64,000 bases of DNA from Puniceicoccales bacterium Verruco_01 (GTDB taxonomy: Bacteria; Verrucomicrobiota; Verrucomicrobiia; Opitutales; Oceanipulchritudinaceae): assembly GCA_001604565.1 (NCBI GenBank), contig LVBV01000011.1, forward strand, positions 1 to 64,000, given 5' to 3'. Position numbers and translations under genes: made by a program. Positions 35,834 through 46,163 of this stretch are shown piece by piece. The stretch's first letter is position 1. Every line of letters starts with the position of its first letter. Under the pieces are notes generated by a model. It searched no databases. It saw only the letters and a program-made list of their open reading frames with translations, and was not told the origin of the DNA.

Positions 35834-37972
35834 TCAAACTCTTGTCTCGTGAAGGGACCCGGAGAGAATCAGGACCTGCCCTGTGGCGTCGGCGATGTTG
35901 TAGAGGAGGGTCATCTGCTGGCGCGGGACGCCCTGCACCGTGGCGTGGGCCTTGGCGCGGATTTCGGAAAGCAGTTCCGGAACGGGACGAATCACCGGGT
36001 CGTTCTCATGGATCTGCGCGGCCTGAACAAGCATCGCGAGCGTCTCTTCCGCCAGTGGCAGCACCTCCTCCGCCGCCGCCCGCTGCTCCACGCGGTGCGC
36101 GCCGAAGGCCGAGATGTAGGAGAGGAGCGCGTGATTCAGGTAGGTGAGCTGGAAAGCGCGGTCCTGCCCCTGCCGGTGCCGCTCTGGTTCAAGGCTCATT
36201 CCCTGCCACGCAAGGACAAGGGCGTTGTCCGCACGGTGCGCCTCGCGCCGGGCGATGCGGTAGGCAAGATCGTCCCCCGCCGAGGGATGGCGGTATTCCT
36301 CTAGGATCGCACCAAAGTATGCGGCGTTCTTTTTGAGGGCCTCGCTCAAAAGCCCGGGAAGTCTGGCAAACTGCCAGTCCGGCCAGAGAAGGCGCACGGA
36401 AAGAAACGCAAGTCCCGAGCCGACAAGGGTGTCCGCAATGCGCGGCAGCATGAGCGTCACGCCCTGATTCGCCACAAGGTTGAAGGCGCAGAGGACAAAA
36501 GTCGTGATGAAGACAACGGAAACCGAGTAATTCCGCTTGAGCCACGCGAAAAAAAGATACGCCGAGACCAACATGAAGAGAAGCTGCCCCTCGCGCGTCG
36601 GCAGGATCTGGACGAGGCTCACCCCTCCGACGACACCGCAAAGGGTGCCGAGGATCCGCTGGAAGAGGCGGCGGCGCGTCCCGCTGTAGCTCGGCTGTAG
36701 GACAAAGAGGCAGGTGAGGACGATCCACTCGCCCTTGCGCAGCGCCAGCATTTCCGAAATCGCGAACCCGATGAGAAAACACAGGGAAAGGCGGATGGCA
36801 TGCCGCAGACGGGCGTTGTTCCAGTTGAGCTGGTCGGCAAAACGACGCCACAGGCTGCGCGGATCCCGCTCAAGTCGCGGGGCGATGCCGCGCACGCGCT
36901 CGTCGGTCATGTTCGCGAGCGAGCGGTTCGACCGCGCTAGATTGTTCACCAGAAGCGGCAGAGGCGAATCCGCCGGGAGCCGCGCCTTTTCCATCTCACC
37001 CGCAAGGACGTTCACCGTCCATTCGAGCGACACCGGGTGCCGGTACGGGATGCCCGTCAAGAGGCCCTTCGCCATTACTTCGAGCGCCGTGGAAAGTTGG
37101 AGCAGCGTCTGGCCCGCACCCTCCAGCAGGTGACGGCTTTCCGGATCGCGGCTCAAGAGGTCGTACCGCTCGTGGCTGGAGGCGGCGCGTTCGTGCAGGC
37201 TTTGCAGGAGCATGAAGCTGCGCAGGTACGGCGTCAGCGGCTCGTCATCCGCAAGGGAATCCCGGTAGCTTCCGAGCACCTCCTTGCAGCGGTCGAGGGC
37301 GTCCACCACCTCCACGTTTTGCAGGGCAAGGCGTCCGCGCACACGCGCCTGAGTCGCCGCATCGCTCGGGAAAAGCTCTGCCTTGATCTCCATGTAGCGC
37401 GCGAGGGCACGGTATCCTCGCGCAAGCTGCTCCTCCAGCGGCCTCCACGGATGCATTTGCAAAAGCAGGAGGGAAAAAAGCCCGTACATGAGCGCACCGC
37501 CGGGAAGCAGCAGTGGCTGCCAGTACCACGCCGGGCTGATCGAGGCGCCGATCATCGCATAGATGCCGACGAGCACCGCGCCGAAGGTAACGCCCCGGTA
37601 GCGCTCCCCCACTCCGCCGACAAGAAGAAAGCCGACCGTGGAAAGCGCGAGCCCGAGGCCGAGTAGCACCGGATACGGGCGGAGCACCTCCACCGAAAAA
37701 CTGGAGATGAAAAAGCACACCACCTTGAGCGCGAGCGACTTCACGCGCCCGTGCGGATGGTCGTCTGTCTCCGAGAGCGCCCCGGCGAGAGCCCCGAGGG
37801 CGAGGGACACGCCGAAGAACGGCTTCCCGCAGAGCACCATCGGCGTGGCAAGAAACGAAATCGCCACCGTCGCCTTGATCGCCACCAAGCGGTCCGGATC
37901 GCTCCAGAACGCCCGCCGCGCCGGCTCGAACCAGCTCCGGCACTTCACTCTTTGGCACAATTTCCCGAACAT
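35834..37972 (-). CDS. FUSC-family (YccS/YhfK-like) inner-membrane protein
   Basis: 712 aa. Two membrane blocks, each of several helices (about 30-180 and 395-530), are separated by a large cytoplasmic helical domain, the layout of YccS/YhfK and aromatic-acid exporters. The second block has RLSLCFLIGFAISEMLALRKGEWIVLTCLFVLQPSYSGTRRRLFQRILGTLCGVVGG, the FUSC core. The protein is complete and stands alone, so there is no periplasmic adaptor gene beside it. Substrate unknown; efflux of small organic acids is a family-based guess. Convergent with the exported-protein pair. Confidence 0.87.
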   Translation of the reverse strand: MFGKLCQRVKCRSWFEPARRAFWSDPDRLVAIKATVAISFLATPMVLCGKPFFGVSLALGALAGALSETDDHPHGRVKSLALKVVCFFISSFSVEVLRPYPVLLGLGLALSTVGFLLVGGVGERYRGVTFGAVLVGIYAMIGASISPAWYWQPLLLPGGALMYGLFSLLLLQMHPWRPLEEQLARGYRALARYMEIKAELFPSDAATQARVRGRLALQNVEVVDALDRCKEVLGSYRDSLADDEPLTPYLRSFMLLQSLHERAASSHERYDLLSRDPESRHLLEGAGQTLLQLSTALEVMAKGLLTGIPYRHPVSLEWTVNVLAGEMEKARLPADSPLPLLVNNLARSNRSLANMTDERVRGIAPRLERDPRSLWRRFADQLNWNNARLRHAIRLSLCFLIGFAISEMLALRKGEWIVLTCLFVLQPSYSGTRRRLFQRILGTLCGVVGGVSLVQILPTREGQLLFMLVSAYLFFAWLKRNYSVSVVFITTFVLCAFNLVANQGVTLMLPRIADTLVGSGLAFLSVRLLWPDWQFARLPGLLSEALKKNAAYFGAILEEYRHPSAGDDLAYRIARREAHRADNALVLAWQGMSLEPERHRQGQDRAFQLTYLNHALLSYISAFGAHRVEQRAAAEEVLPLAEETLAMLVQAAQIHENDPVIRPVPELLSEIRAKAHATVQGVPRQQMTLLYNIADATGQVLILSGSLHETRV

Positions 37973-37996
37973 GGCTTTCCGACAATCGTGCGCGAA

Positions 37997-38731
37997 TTAA
38001 CGCCCCAGCGCCATGAAGATCGGCGAGAGCTTGCTGATCCGGTGGTCGTTGCGGTCGGCATCGGTATCGTAATGGCGCAAAAGCGCGTAGAAGGCGCGGG
38101 AATGGTTCATGTGCGTCATGTGCGCCAGCTCGTGAAAAAGGACGTGGTCGTGCAATTCCAGGGGCAGCAGGATGATGCGCCAATTGATGGAAAGATCGCC
38201 CTTGCCCGTGCAGGAACCCCAGAGGGTGCGCTGGTTGCGGATACTCACGCGCCGCAGGGCCAGGCCGTGGCGCGCGGCCAGTTCCCGCGCCCGACGGGGC
38301 ACGTACTGCCGGGCCATTTCCAGTAGCGCATGGGCGAGTTCGTCCTCTTTGCTACAAGAGTCGAAAAAACAGCGGATGATGGCCTCGCCCCGCGCCGGAT
38401 CGGCCACCCAGTGCGTCCGCAGGCGCGACTGGTCCAGCATCACATGCGAGCGATGCCCGTCGAGGGATAGCCACGGTTCGGCACGCAGGTGCTCGGCGAT
38501 GTCGCGATTCTTGTGCGGGAGATTCCCGAGAGTCCGCAAGAGCCAGTCCGACTGGCTACGGAGAAAATCCTGCGCCCCGGAATCCGACACGAAAGACGGC
38601 ACCGACAGCGTCACCTCGCCCGTGTCGCGCACGCTCACCCGCAGGGTGCGGTTACGGGCACTCCGCCGCAGCCGGTAGGGAACCACGGTGTTTCCGTGTG
38701 CAGTGGGGATTTCGCAAGACCTTTCGATCAT
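37997..38731 (-). CDS. YgjP/SprT-like zinc metallopeptidase domain protein
   Basis: 244 aa, soluble. The metal site is HDHVLFHELAHMTHMNHSRAFY (HExxH plus a downstream His), preceded by RRVSIRNQRTLWGSCTGKGDLSINWRIILLP, the typical YgjP/WLM (DUF45) block RxxxxxWGSCxxxGxxxxN. The N-terminal part forms a small beta domain. The start overlaps the end of mazG by four bases. Proteins of this type are predicted metal-dependent proteases linked to DNA repair or restriction loci; the substrate is unknown here. Confidence 0.9.
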   Translation of the reverse strand: MIERSCEIPTAHGNTVVPYRLRRSARNRTLRVSVRDTGEVTLSVPSFVSDSGAQDFLRSQSDWLLRTLGNLPHKNRDIAEHLRAEPWLSLDGHRSHVMLDQSRLRTHWVADPARGEAIIRCFFDSCSKEDELAHALLEMARQYVPRRARELAARHGLALRRVSIRNQRTLWGSCTGKGDLSINWRIILLPLELHDHVLFHELAHMTHMNHSRAFYALLRHYDTDADRNDHRISKLSPIFMALGR

Positions 38732-39405
38732 GGAACGGGGAAGGAAGCCTTGTCGTACGAGTCGGCGATGCGGCGCAGTTCTTTGCGAAGGGCGGATTCG
38801 GGGTCGATTTTCGCCCGGCGGCAGGCCGCCACAATCTCCAGCAACTTCATTGCGGCCTTCTCCTCTGTCAAATCGTCCGCAATCTTTTCGACTTTCGCGG
38901 GATCGAGACCTTCCGGGGTGAAATTGCGCTTGCCAAGCTGCTTGATCAGTTCATCGGCCTGCAGAAGCGTCGCGAGGGTTGCGGGAGGGCGTTTGAGGGC
39001 GTTCGCGGGAAGGGCCTGTGGCGTGTTTTTCTTCTCCGTTTCCTTGATCGCCGCCCAGTTGACGAGAACTTGTTCGCTCGTCTCGGCCTTCACGTTGCCG
39101 AACACATGGGGGTGGCGGCGGATCAGCTTCTCGTTGATCTCGGCGGCCACGGCGTTGAAGTCAAAAGCACCCTTCTCCTTCGCGATCTCGGCGTGCATGA
39201 CCACTTGGAGAAGCACGTCACCCAGTTCCTCGCGCATGTGGGAATCGTCCTTCTCGTCGATCGTCTCGATCAGTTCCGCCGTCTCCTCCTGAAGGCAACG
39301 CACGAGGCTCTCGTGGGTCTGCTCGCGGTCCCAGGGGCAGCCCCCGGGCGCGCGAAGGCGTGCAACGGTGTCAAGCAGGTCTTGCATCGGATTCATCGCC
39401 CCCAT
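38728..39405 (-). CDS. mazG: Nucleoside triphosphate pyrophosphohydrolase MazG
   Basis: 225 aa. The all-alpha NTP-PPase motifs are LQEETAELIETIDE and REELGDVLLQVVMHAEIAKEKGAF (the EExxE...EExxD metal cluster), after CPWDREQTHESL. The second half keeps RRHPHVFG and VNWAAIKETEKK. It hydrolyses noncanonical or excess NTPs to NMP and PPi. Three nearby ATGs (39405, 39396, 39387) are possible starts; the longest is given. Translationally coupled to the downstream metallopeptidase. Confidence 0.95.
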   Translation of the reverse strand: MGAMNPMQDLLDTVARLRAPGGCPWDREQTHESLVRCLQEETAELIETIDEKDDSHMREELGDVLLQVVMHAEIAKEKGAFDFNAVAAEINEKLIRRHPHVFGNVKAETSEQVLVNWAAIKETEKKNTPQALPANALKRPPATLATLLQADELIKQLGKRNFTPEGLDPAKVEKIADDLTEEKAAMKLLEIVAACRRAKIDPESALRKELRRIADSYDKASFPVP

Positions 39406-39473
39406 TACCTATCCCTCGCGCGGGAAAATGCGAGATTTGCCTTTCCCGGCATCAAACCTGAGACTTTTTCGCA

Positions 39474-40268
39474 ATGGACAAGCTGGCCGAGATCATGGAA
39501 CACAAACGGCGCGAGGTTGCGCTGCGCGAGCGCGCCGTGTCGCACAGGGAACTCGCACGCCTTGGGGAGATGACGCGGCACGGTCTCTCCTTCAGCGAGG
39601 CCCTTGCGAACCCGAAGCACCTTTCCGTGATCGCGGAGATCAAGCGGCGCTCGCCGAGCGCGGGGCAGATCCGCGAACTGCCGGACGCCTCCGAACAGGC
39701 CCGCTTGTACTACAACGCCGGGGCGGACGCGATGAGCGTGCTGACCGACGAAAAGTTCTTCGGCGGGACGATCCGCGACCTCTGGGCCGTGACGGATTTG
39801 ATCGGTGGCCGCGACGACGCACCGCCGGTGATCCGCAAGGACTTCTTCGTCCACCCGGTGCAGGTGGTGGAAGCGGCGGAAGCCGGCGCGCGGGCGATTC
39901 TGATCATCGTGCGGGCCCTTTCCTTCGACGAGGCCGCACGTCTGCGCGACGCGGCGGGCGAAGCGGGCCTCGACAGCCTTTTCGAGATCCATTCCGAGCC
40001 GGAGCTGGAAACGGCGCTGAAACTCGACGCGAAGATCATCGGCGTCAACAATCGTGATTTATCCCGCTTCGTGACGGACCTTGCCTACAGCGAGAAGCTC
40101 CTCCCGATGGTCCCGGATGGCATCGTGAAGGTGTCGGAAAGCGGCATCCACAGCGGTCTCGACGCGGCGCGCGCAAGAGCCGCCGGTGCGGACGCGGTGC
40201 TGGTGGGCGAATCGCTCATGAAGAGCGAAAACGTCGAGGCACTGATGGCGGAAATCCAGAACGCCTGA
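39474..40268 (+). CDS. trpC: Indole-3-glycerol-phosphate synthase
   Basis: 264-aa TIM-barrel enzyme of tryptophan biosynthesis, ring-closing carboxyphenylamino-deoxyribulose phosphate. Seen are KRREVALRERAVS, the catalytic lysine strand SVIAEIKRRSPSAGQI, VLTDEKFFGGTIRDL, VIRKDFFVHPVQVVEA, GVNNRDLSRF and KVSESGIHSG, all in order. The gene stands alone; other trp genes are not in the window. Convergent with the disulfide oxidoreductase with only three bases between. Confidence 0.97.
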   Translation: MDKLAEIMEHKRREVALRERAVSHRELARLGEMTRHGLSFSEALANPKHLSVIAEIKRRSPSAGQIRELPDASEQARLYYNAGADAMSVLTDEKFFGGTIRDLWAVTDLIGGRDDAPPVIRKDFFVHPVQVVEAAEAGARAILIIVRALSFDEAARLRDAAGEAGLDSLFEIHSEPELETALKLDAKIIGVNNRDLSRFVTDLAYSEKLLPMVPDGIVKVSESGIHSGLDAARARAAGADAVLVGESLMKSENVEALMAEIQNA

Positions 40269-40271
40269 TCT

Positions 40272-41642
<1,371 letters not shown>

Positions 41643-41729
41643 GAGTGCCAGTGTATCGGTTAACGGGCCGGGATCAAAGCTTCGCCGTGTTCTTTCCACA
41701 ACCGGAATGGGAAATCTGAAAGCCGCGAC

Positions 41730-42413
41730 TTATGCCCGGCGAAGAACGAGCATCTCGTTGCCGCCCTTCTGAAACTCGTAGGGCACTTTGCGGACAAGCG
41801 TCGCCACGCCCACCTTTTCCAATCCGGAGCGCACGGCAGCCATCTCCGGATACGACCTGCCGTCGAGGGTCAGGAGCGGGAAGACGCGCACCTCTTTCGC
41901 CACGCGGAGAAGCTCGATCATCGAGCGGATATGAAAGTCCGCATCGAGCTGCGCCGCATAGAGGAAGAGGAAGTGGGAAACGAGGGCGAGGTCATAGGCG
42001 CCGTCCGCAAAGGGAAGCTTGGGCAGCGCCGCCGCCACATACCGGCCCGCCGCTCTGCCTTTCTCGTAATCGGCCAAAAACGTCTTCATCGCCGCCATCC
42101 GCGTCGCGCCCAGTTCTTCCGGACCGGAAAACTCCGTCCAGAGGTAATCGTGTTCGTTCGCGCAAAGCTGCGCCATCACCTTTTCGTACGTCACGGCAAT
42201 CCGGCCTTCGATCTGCGCCGCGGAAAAGGCATACACCGGGTCCGCCGAGACGATCCGCCCGCCGCGCGCCGTCAAGGCTGCATTGAACGCCGCCGGACCG
42301 TCGCCGCAGCCAAGGATGCGTTTGCCGAGGTCCGCCGCCGAAAGGTCGAACATCCGCACGTATTCCTCAAACGAGCGCCCCCAAGGCACAACGCTGTCCA
42401 GAGTGAAGCCCAT
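41730..42413 (-). CDS. SAM-dependent methyltransferase-like protein
   Basis: 227 aa. Class I methyltransferase pattern: GKRILGCGDGPAAFNAALTARGGRIVSADPVY (SAM-binding loop GCGDGPAAF and acidic end of strand 2), then LPFADGAYDLALVSHFLFLY and the later VRVFPLLTLDG. The motif DGPAAF replaces the common GxGxG pattern and is typical of a small conserved group. No substrate can be named. The start at 42413 (MGFTLDSVV) suits the fold; the longer frame lies in the spacer. Isolated gene; the region upstream becomes more AT-rich toward the beta-prism gene. Confidence 0.8.
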   Translation of the reverse strand: MGFTLDSVVPWGRSFEEYVRMFDLSAADLGKRILGCGDGPAAFNAALTARGGRIVSADPVYAFSAAQIEGRIAVTYEKVMAQLCANEHDYLWTEFSGPEELGATRMAAMKTFLADYEKGRAAGRYVAAALPKLPFADGAYDLALVSHFLFLYAAQLDADFHIRSMIELLRVAKEVRVFPLLTLDGRSYPEMAAVRSGLEKVGVATLVRKVPYEFQKGGNEMLVLRRA

Positions 42414-42546
42414 GCGGACAGTTTGGGTAAAAGTCCTTGAATTACGAAGCAAAACCTAGCCTCGGAATTCGCGTAGAAAACCTGAACGGCCACATCCCCG
42501 GCATGTTTGAGAATTGGGGATGATTTGCATTCGAAACACGTTCGGA

Positions 42547-42575
42547 TTGAATAATAACTGTTACATGCATATACT
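42547..42575 (+). promoter_or_regulatory. Sigma-70-type promoter of the beta-prism gene
   Basis: TTGAAT, exactly 17 bases, TATACT. Five of six and four of six consensus positions match, in an AT-rich stretch unlike the surrounding DNA. The start codon is about 65 bases downstream. Confidence 0.78.
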
Positions 42576-42640
42576 AGCAGCATTCGGTGACGCAGCAGTT
42601 CATATGCCTGGGACACTACATAACAACGGAGAGAACGATA

Positions 42641-43084
42641 ATGGAAAATGCGAACTATATAAATAACGTAAAAGTCCTCATCGGCCTACAGGTGATTACG
42701 GGAAAAGATACCAACCCGCCCCCGGGCTACACAAAGATTCCCGTGGATGTGAACGGTGGCGCCAAGGGCGAGTACATCTACATCTGCTACAGGGACGGAA
42801 AGACCGAGCCGGGCATCACGATGGTAAACATCCTTCAGGGCAAGGATGCAAAGCCAGAACCCGACTGGTACAAGGATGATACGGACCTCAACAAGGGCGC
42901 CCATGGCGAATACCTGTATCTCACATGGACGATGCAGACCTGTTGCGGCGATCCCATCCGTCACATCATCGTGATCGAGGGCGACAAGAGTGACATTCAG
43001 CCGCCAACGGGTTACACGAAGGTCAATGTGGATCTGAACAAGGACGCGGGCGGCAAATTTATCTATCTTTGCTACCTCAAGTAG
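42641..43084 (+). CDS. Stand-alone three-repeat beta-prism (MABP-like) protein
   Basis: 147 aa, no signal peptide or membrane segment. Three repeats have the pattern P-x-GY-x-K...D-x-N-x-GA-x-GxYIYLCY: residues about 26-50 (PPPGYTKIPVDVNGGAKGEY), 74-96 (DTDLNKGAHGEYLYLTW) and 120-145 (PPTGYTKVNVDLNKDAGGKF). This is the MABP/beta-prism repeat known from MVB12 and DENN proteins and from the C-terminal domain of some bacterial MACPF pore-formers, where it serves in membrane or glycan targeting. No pore-forming domain is present, so the protein could be a free lectin-like or membrane-binding module. The ATG has GGAGAG seven to nine bases upstream. Own promoter, own terminator, AT-richer leader: signs of an acquired cassette. 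Confidence 0.78.
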   Translation: MENANYINNVKVLIGLQVITGKDTNPPPGYTKIPVDVNGGAKGEYIYICYRDGKTEPGITMVNILQGKDAKPEPDWYKDDTDLNKGAHGEYLYLTWTMQTCCGDPIRHIIVIEGDKSDIQPPTGYTKVNVDLNKDAGGKFIYLCYLK

Positions 43085-43098
43085 TTCACACAGCAAAA

Positions 43099-43128
43099 CT
43101 TCCCCCGTCTTCGTGAAGACGGGGGAAG
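43099..43128. terminator. Strong bidirectional terminator between beta-prism gene and gpmI
   Basis: A perfect 14-base-pair hairpin, CTTCCCCCGTCTTC / GAAGACGGGGGAAG. On the minus strand it is followed by TTTT, so it ends gpmI well; on the plus strand the T-tract is absent, but the stem could still stop the convergent transcript. Confidence 0.85.
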
Positions 43129-43143
43129 AATGCTGGGGTCCAA

Positions 43144-44712
43144 TTAATCAACAAGCAGGCAGTCGCCCGTCATTTCCTCCGGTTGCGGCAGGCCCATGAG
43201 CTTGAGGACGGTGGGGGCGAGGTCCGCGAGGCGTCCGCCCTCCTTCATCTTTTTGCCCTGCAGGCCCTGTCCGTAAACAATGACCTCCACCGGATTCATC
43301 GTGTGCGAGGTGTGGGGGGAGTTCGTCTCGGGCACCCACATCTGGTCGCTGTTGCCGTGGTCAGCGGTGATGACGGCGGCGCCGTTCACCTCGTCGATCG
43401 CCTGCAAGAGTTCCGCAACGCAGGAGTCCACCGCCTGCACGGCGGCTACCGCAGCGTCGAGCTTGCCGGTGTGGCCCACCATGTCGGAATTGGCGAAGTT
43501 GACGACAATCAGGCCGTACTTGCCCGAGAGTATCGCCGCGACCGCCGCGTCACGGACGCCGTAGGCGCTCATTTCCGGCTTCTGGTCGTAGGTGGCCACT
43601 TCCTTGGGGCTCGGGATGAGCTTGCGCTCCTCAAGCGGGAAGGGTTCCTCGCGGTAGTCGTTGAAGAAGAAGGTGACGTGGGCGAATTTCTCGGTCTCGG
43701 CGCAGCGGAACTGCGGAATGCCGAGGTCGGAGACGTAGCTGCCGAGGATGTTCTTCATTTTCTCGGGCTTGCGGAAGATGATGTTCGGGCAGAGGCCTTT
43801 CTGATACTCCGTCATCGTGGCGTAGTAGAGGTCCAACTTCCTGCCGCGGTCGAAGCCCTTGAAGTCCTCGTCGATGAAGGCGTGGGTGATCTCGCGCGGA
43901 CGGTCGCCGCGAAAGTTGAAGAAAATGACGCTGTCGCCGTCCTTGATGAGGGCGATCGGCTGGCCGTTCTTCTCGATGACGGTCGGGACGATGAATTCAT
44001 CGCCGTTGCGGGAGTCGTCGAGGGGATGGTCGTAGTAGAACTGCACGGCCTCCTCGGCGGTGGCGGCGGTGCGCTCGATCTTGCGGCCCGTCAGGGCGTC
44101 GTATGCCTTTTGCACGCGGTCCCAGCGGTTGTCGCGGTCCATAGCCCAGAAGCGGCCCGAAACGCTCGCGATCTCGCCGACGCCGATCTCCTTCATCTTC
44201 TCGTGAATCTGCTTCACAAAGCCCATGCCGCTTGTCGGCGGCGTGTCGCGCCCGTCGGTGAAGCAGTGGACGTACACCCTCTTCAGGCCCTCGTCCTTCG
44301 CAACCTGGAGGAGCCCGTACAGGTGCTCCAGCATCGAGTGCACGCCCGCGTCGCTCACGAGGCCGAAGAGGTGCACCGCCCCGCCCTTCTTCTCGCGGGC
44401 GAATGCGGCCTGCACCACCGGGTTGTCCTTCACCGTGTTGTTCTCAAAGCCCTTGTCGATGCGGACGATCTCCTGATCGACGATACGGCCCGCGCCGATG
44501 TTCTGGTGGCCTACCTCGCTGTTGCCCATGATGCCCTTCGGCAGGCCCACGTCGCGCCCGCAGGCGGCGATTTCCGTGCGAGGCCACTTTTTGGCGAGGT
44601 TGCGCGCGGTGGGCACGTTGCCCACGCGGATCGCGTTCCACTGGTCGAGCGCGTGATCGTGATTTTCACCCCATCCGTCGCGGATAATCAGAACTACCGG
44701 TTTGAAGCTCAT
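43144..44712 (-). CDS. gpmI: 2,3-bisphosphoglycerate-independent phosphoglycerate mutase
   Basis: 522 aa, cytoplasmic glycolytic enzyme interconverting 3- and 2-phosphoglycerate. Present are [12 protein letters not shown] (metal ligand Asp), the phosphoserine loop [15 protein letters not shown] with Ser65, [37 protein letters not shown] and [12 protein letters not shown], so both manganese sites are complete. The start at MSFKPVVLI is family-typical and has AGG upstream. Slightly longer than the common 510-515 aa. Confidence 0.96.
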   Translation of the reverse strand: MSFKPVVLIIRDGWGENHDHALDQWNAIRVGNVPTARNLAKKWPRTEIAACGRDVGLPKGIMGNSEVGHQNIGAGRIVDQEIVRIDKGFENNTVKDNPVVQAAFAREKKGGAVHLFGLVSDAGVHSMLEHLYGLLQVAKDEGLKRVYVHCFTDGRDTPPTSGMGFVKQIHEKMKEIGVGEIASVSGRFWAMDRDNRWDRVQKAYDALTGRKIERTAATAEEAVQFYYDHPLDDSRNGDEFIVPTVIEKNGQPIALIKDGDSVIFFNFRGDRPREITHAFIDEDFKGFDRGRKLDLYYATMTEYQKGLCPNIIFRKPEKMKNILGSYVSDLGIPQFRCAETEKFAHVTFFFNDYREEPFPLEERKLIPSPKEVATYDQKPEMSAYGVRDAAVAAILSGKYGLIVVNFANSDMVGHTGKLDAAVAAVQAVDSCVAELLQAIDEVNGAAVITADHGNSDQMWVPETNSPHTSHTMNPVEVIVYGQGLQGKKMKEGGRLADLAPTVLKLMGLPQPEEMTGDCLLVD

Positions 44713-44815
44713 GAGTTTACCTGTTTGTTGAAAAGATGTGCGCACCGCTGCAAGAGGCAAACGGCTAAGCATTCAGGGCAGTCTAGCGGATTTGCCGCCG
44801 CTCGTCCACTTCCAG

Positions 44816-44844
44816 TTGACCCCCGGTGACGCCCGTCCTAACAA
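44816..44844 (+). promoter_or_regulatory. Sigma-70-type promoter of the CE2 esterase
   Basis: TTGACC, a 17-base spacer and TAACAA. It points to the esterase gene at 44901. The adjoining inverted repeat may control it. Confidence 0.6.
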
Positions 44845-44866
44845 TTCCAGCCATCACAACTGGAAT
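44844..44866. promoter_or_regulatory. Inverted repeat overlapping the CE2 transcription start, candidate operator
   Basis: ATTCCAG at 44844-44850 and CTGGAAT at 44860-44866 are perfect complements separated by nine bases, just downstream of the -10 element. Position and symmetry fit a repressor site for carbohydrate-responsive control. The regulator is unknown. Confidence 0.45.
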
Positions 44867-44900
44867 CGCGGCATCCATGCCGTATTCCAAATTCTCAGAA

Positions 44901-46052
44901 ATGAAAATCCTGCCGACTCTCCTCGCGCTCCTCTCCATGATTTCGCCCTCCGCGTTCGCTTCGCTTGCCGTTCCCGCCGCCTCGCCCTCCGTTCGCGTCA
45001 TGGGCCGCGTTGCGGAAAGGGACGGGACTCTCACGATGGCCTACCCTGGCATCGAGACGGTGATCCGCTTTTCGGGCAGCGCGTCGGTCGCACTCAAGGG
45101 CACGGTCCTCGGAGGCGGCACTTGGTTCAACCTTACCGTGGACGGCGCGGCGCAGCCGGTGGTTCACGTGAAAAGCGGCGACTTCACGGTGACCCTCGCG
45201 AAAAACCTCGATCCGGCGAAGGAACATACGGTGCGCCTTGTGCGCCGGAACGAAGCCTGGACGGGCATCGTCCGCCTCGACTCCTTCCTGCTTGACGACG
45301 GCGCGAAGACGCTGGCCCCCGAACCGCTCCCCACGCGCAAGATTCTCGCCATCGGCGACTCCATCACCTGCGGCTGGAACACCGAATTTGATCCCCCCGC
45401 CGAACAGGGCCCGCAGAACGAGAACGCGGAGATCACCTACGCGTGGGACCTCGCCAAGGATTTTGGCGCGCAGATAAACCTCGTCTCCTACGGCGGCAAG
45501 GGTCTCGTCCGCGACTGGCGCGGCACGAACACGGCCATGATCAAGGACATGGAAGCGGAGGGCACGGTCACCTTCCGGCGCGAGATTCCGACGATCCCCG
45601 ACTTCTTCGAGCGCGCGCTGCCGGACGATCCCGCCTCCACGTGGGACCACTCCCGCTACGTGCCGGATCTTGTCGTCATCTGCCTCGGCCAAAACGATTT
45701 TAGCGCGATCTCGCTCCCCGCCTCGGAATACGCGGATGCCTACATCAAGTTCGTGGACCGCATCCACGCGCTGTATCCGAAGACGCCGATCCTCGTCCTG
45801 AGTAGCCCGATGTCCGAGATGAGCCGCAGCGACGGCTGGCAGCCCCGCGGCATCGCCCTGCAACTTGCGATCAGCCTCATGGACCAGCATTACATCAGGC
45901 AAGGCGACCCGGTCGTGATGCCCCTCTTTGTGAGCCACCAGCCCGGCACGAGTGAGGACGCCCACCCCACCGGTCTCCAGCACAAGGCAATGGAAGAGGA
46001 GATGATCCCGATCGTGAAATTCCTCACCAGCTGGAACACGGCGGAAAAGTAG
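44901..46052 (+). CDS. Exported SGNH carbohydrate esterase, CE2-like
   Basis: 383 aa. Signal peptide MKILPTLLALLSMISPSAFA. An N-terminal jelly-roll domain (YPGIETVIRFSGSASVALKG; TWFNLTVDGAAQPV) precedes an SGNH hydrolase domain with ILAIGDSITCGWN (catalytic Ser), YGGKGLVRD, VVICLGQNDF and EDAHPTGLQH (catalytic Asp/His). This two-domain order is that of family CE2 acetyl-xylan or glucomannan esterases. It would deacetylate plant or microbial polysaccharide outside the cytoplasm. The ATG at 44901 is chosen for the signal peptide. No other polysaccharide-degrading genes are adjacent. Confidence 0.9.
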   Translation: MKILPTLLALLSMISPSAFASLAVPAASPSVRVMGRVAERDGTLTMAYPGIETVIRFSGSASVALKGTVLGGGTWFNLTVDGAAQPVVHVKSGDFTVTLAKNLDPAKEHTVRLVRRNEAWTGIVRLDSFLLDDGAKTLAPEPLPTRKILAIGDSITCGWNTEFDPPAEQGPQNENAEITYAWDLAKDFGAQINLVSYGGKGLVRDWRGTNTAMIKDMEAEGTVTFRREIPTIPDFFERALPDDPASTWDHSRYVPDLVVICLGQNDFSAISLPASEYADAYIKFVDRIHALYPKTPILVLSSPMSEMSRSDGWQPRGIALQLAISLMDQHYIRQGDPVVMPLFVSHQPGTSEDAHPTGLQHKAMEEEMIPIVKFLTSWNTAEK

Positions 46053-46163
46053 CCCGCGAGGCATCGTCCAACTCGTTTTCGCGCGACTGTCGTGTCGTTG
46101 TCGTGCACGATTCGCCCTGCGGTCGTGGTGGAAATATGCCTGCAAAAGTATTCTTGCGGGTCT

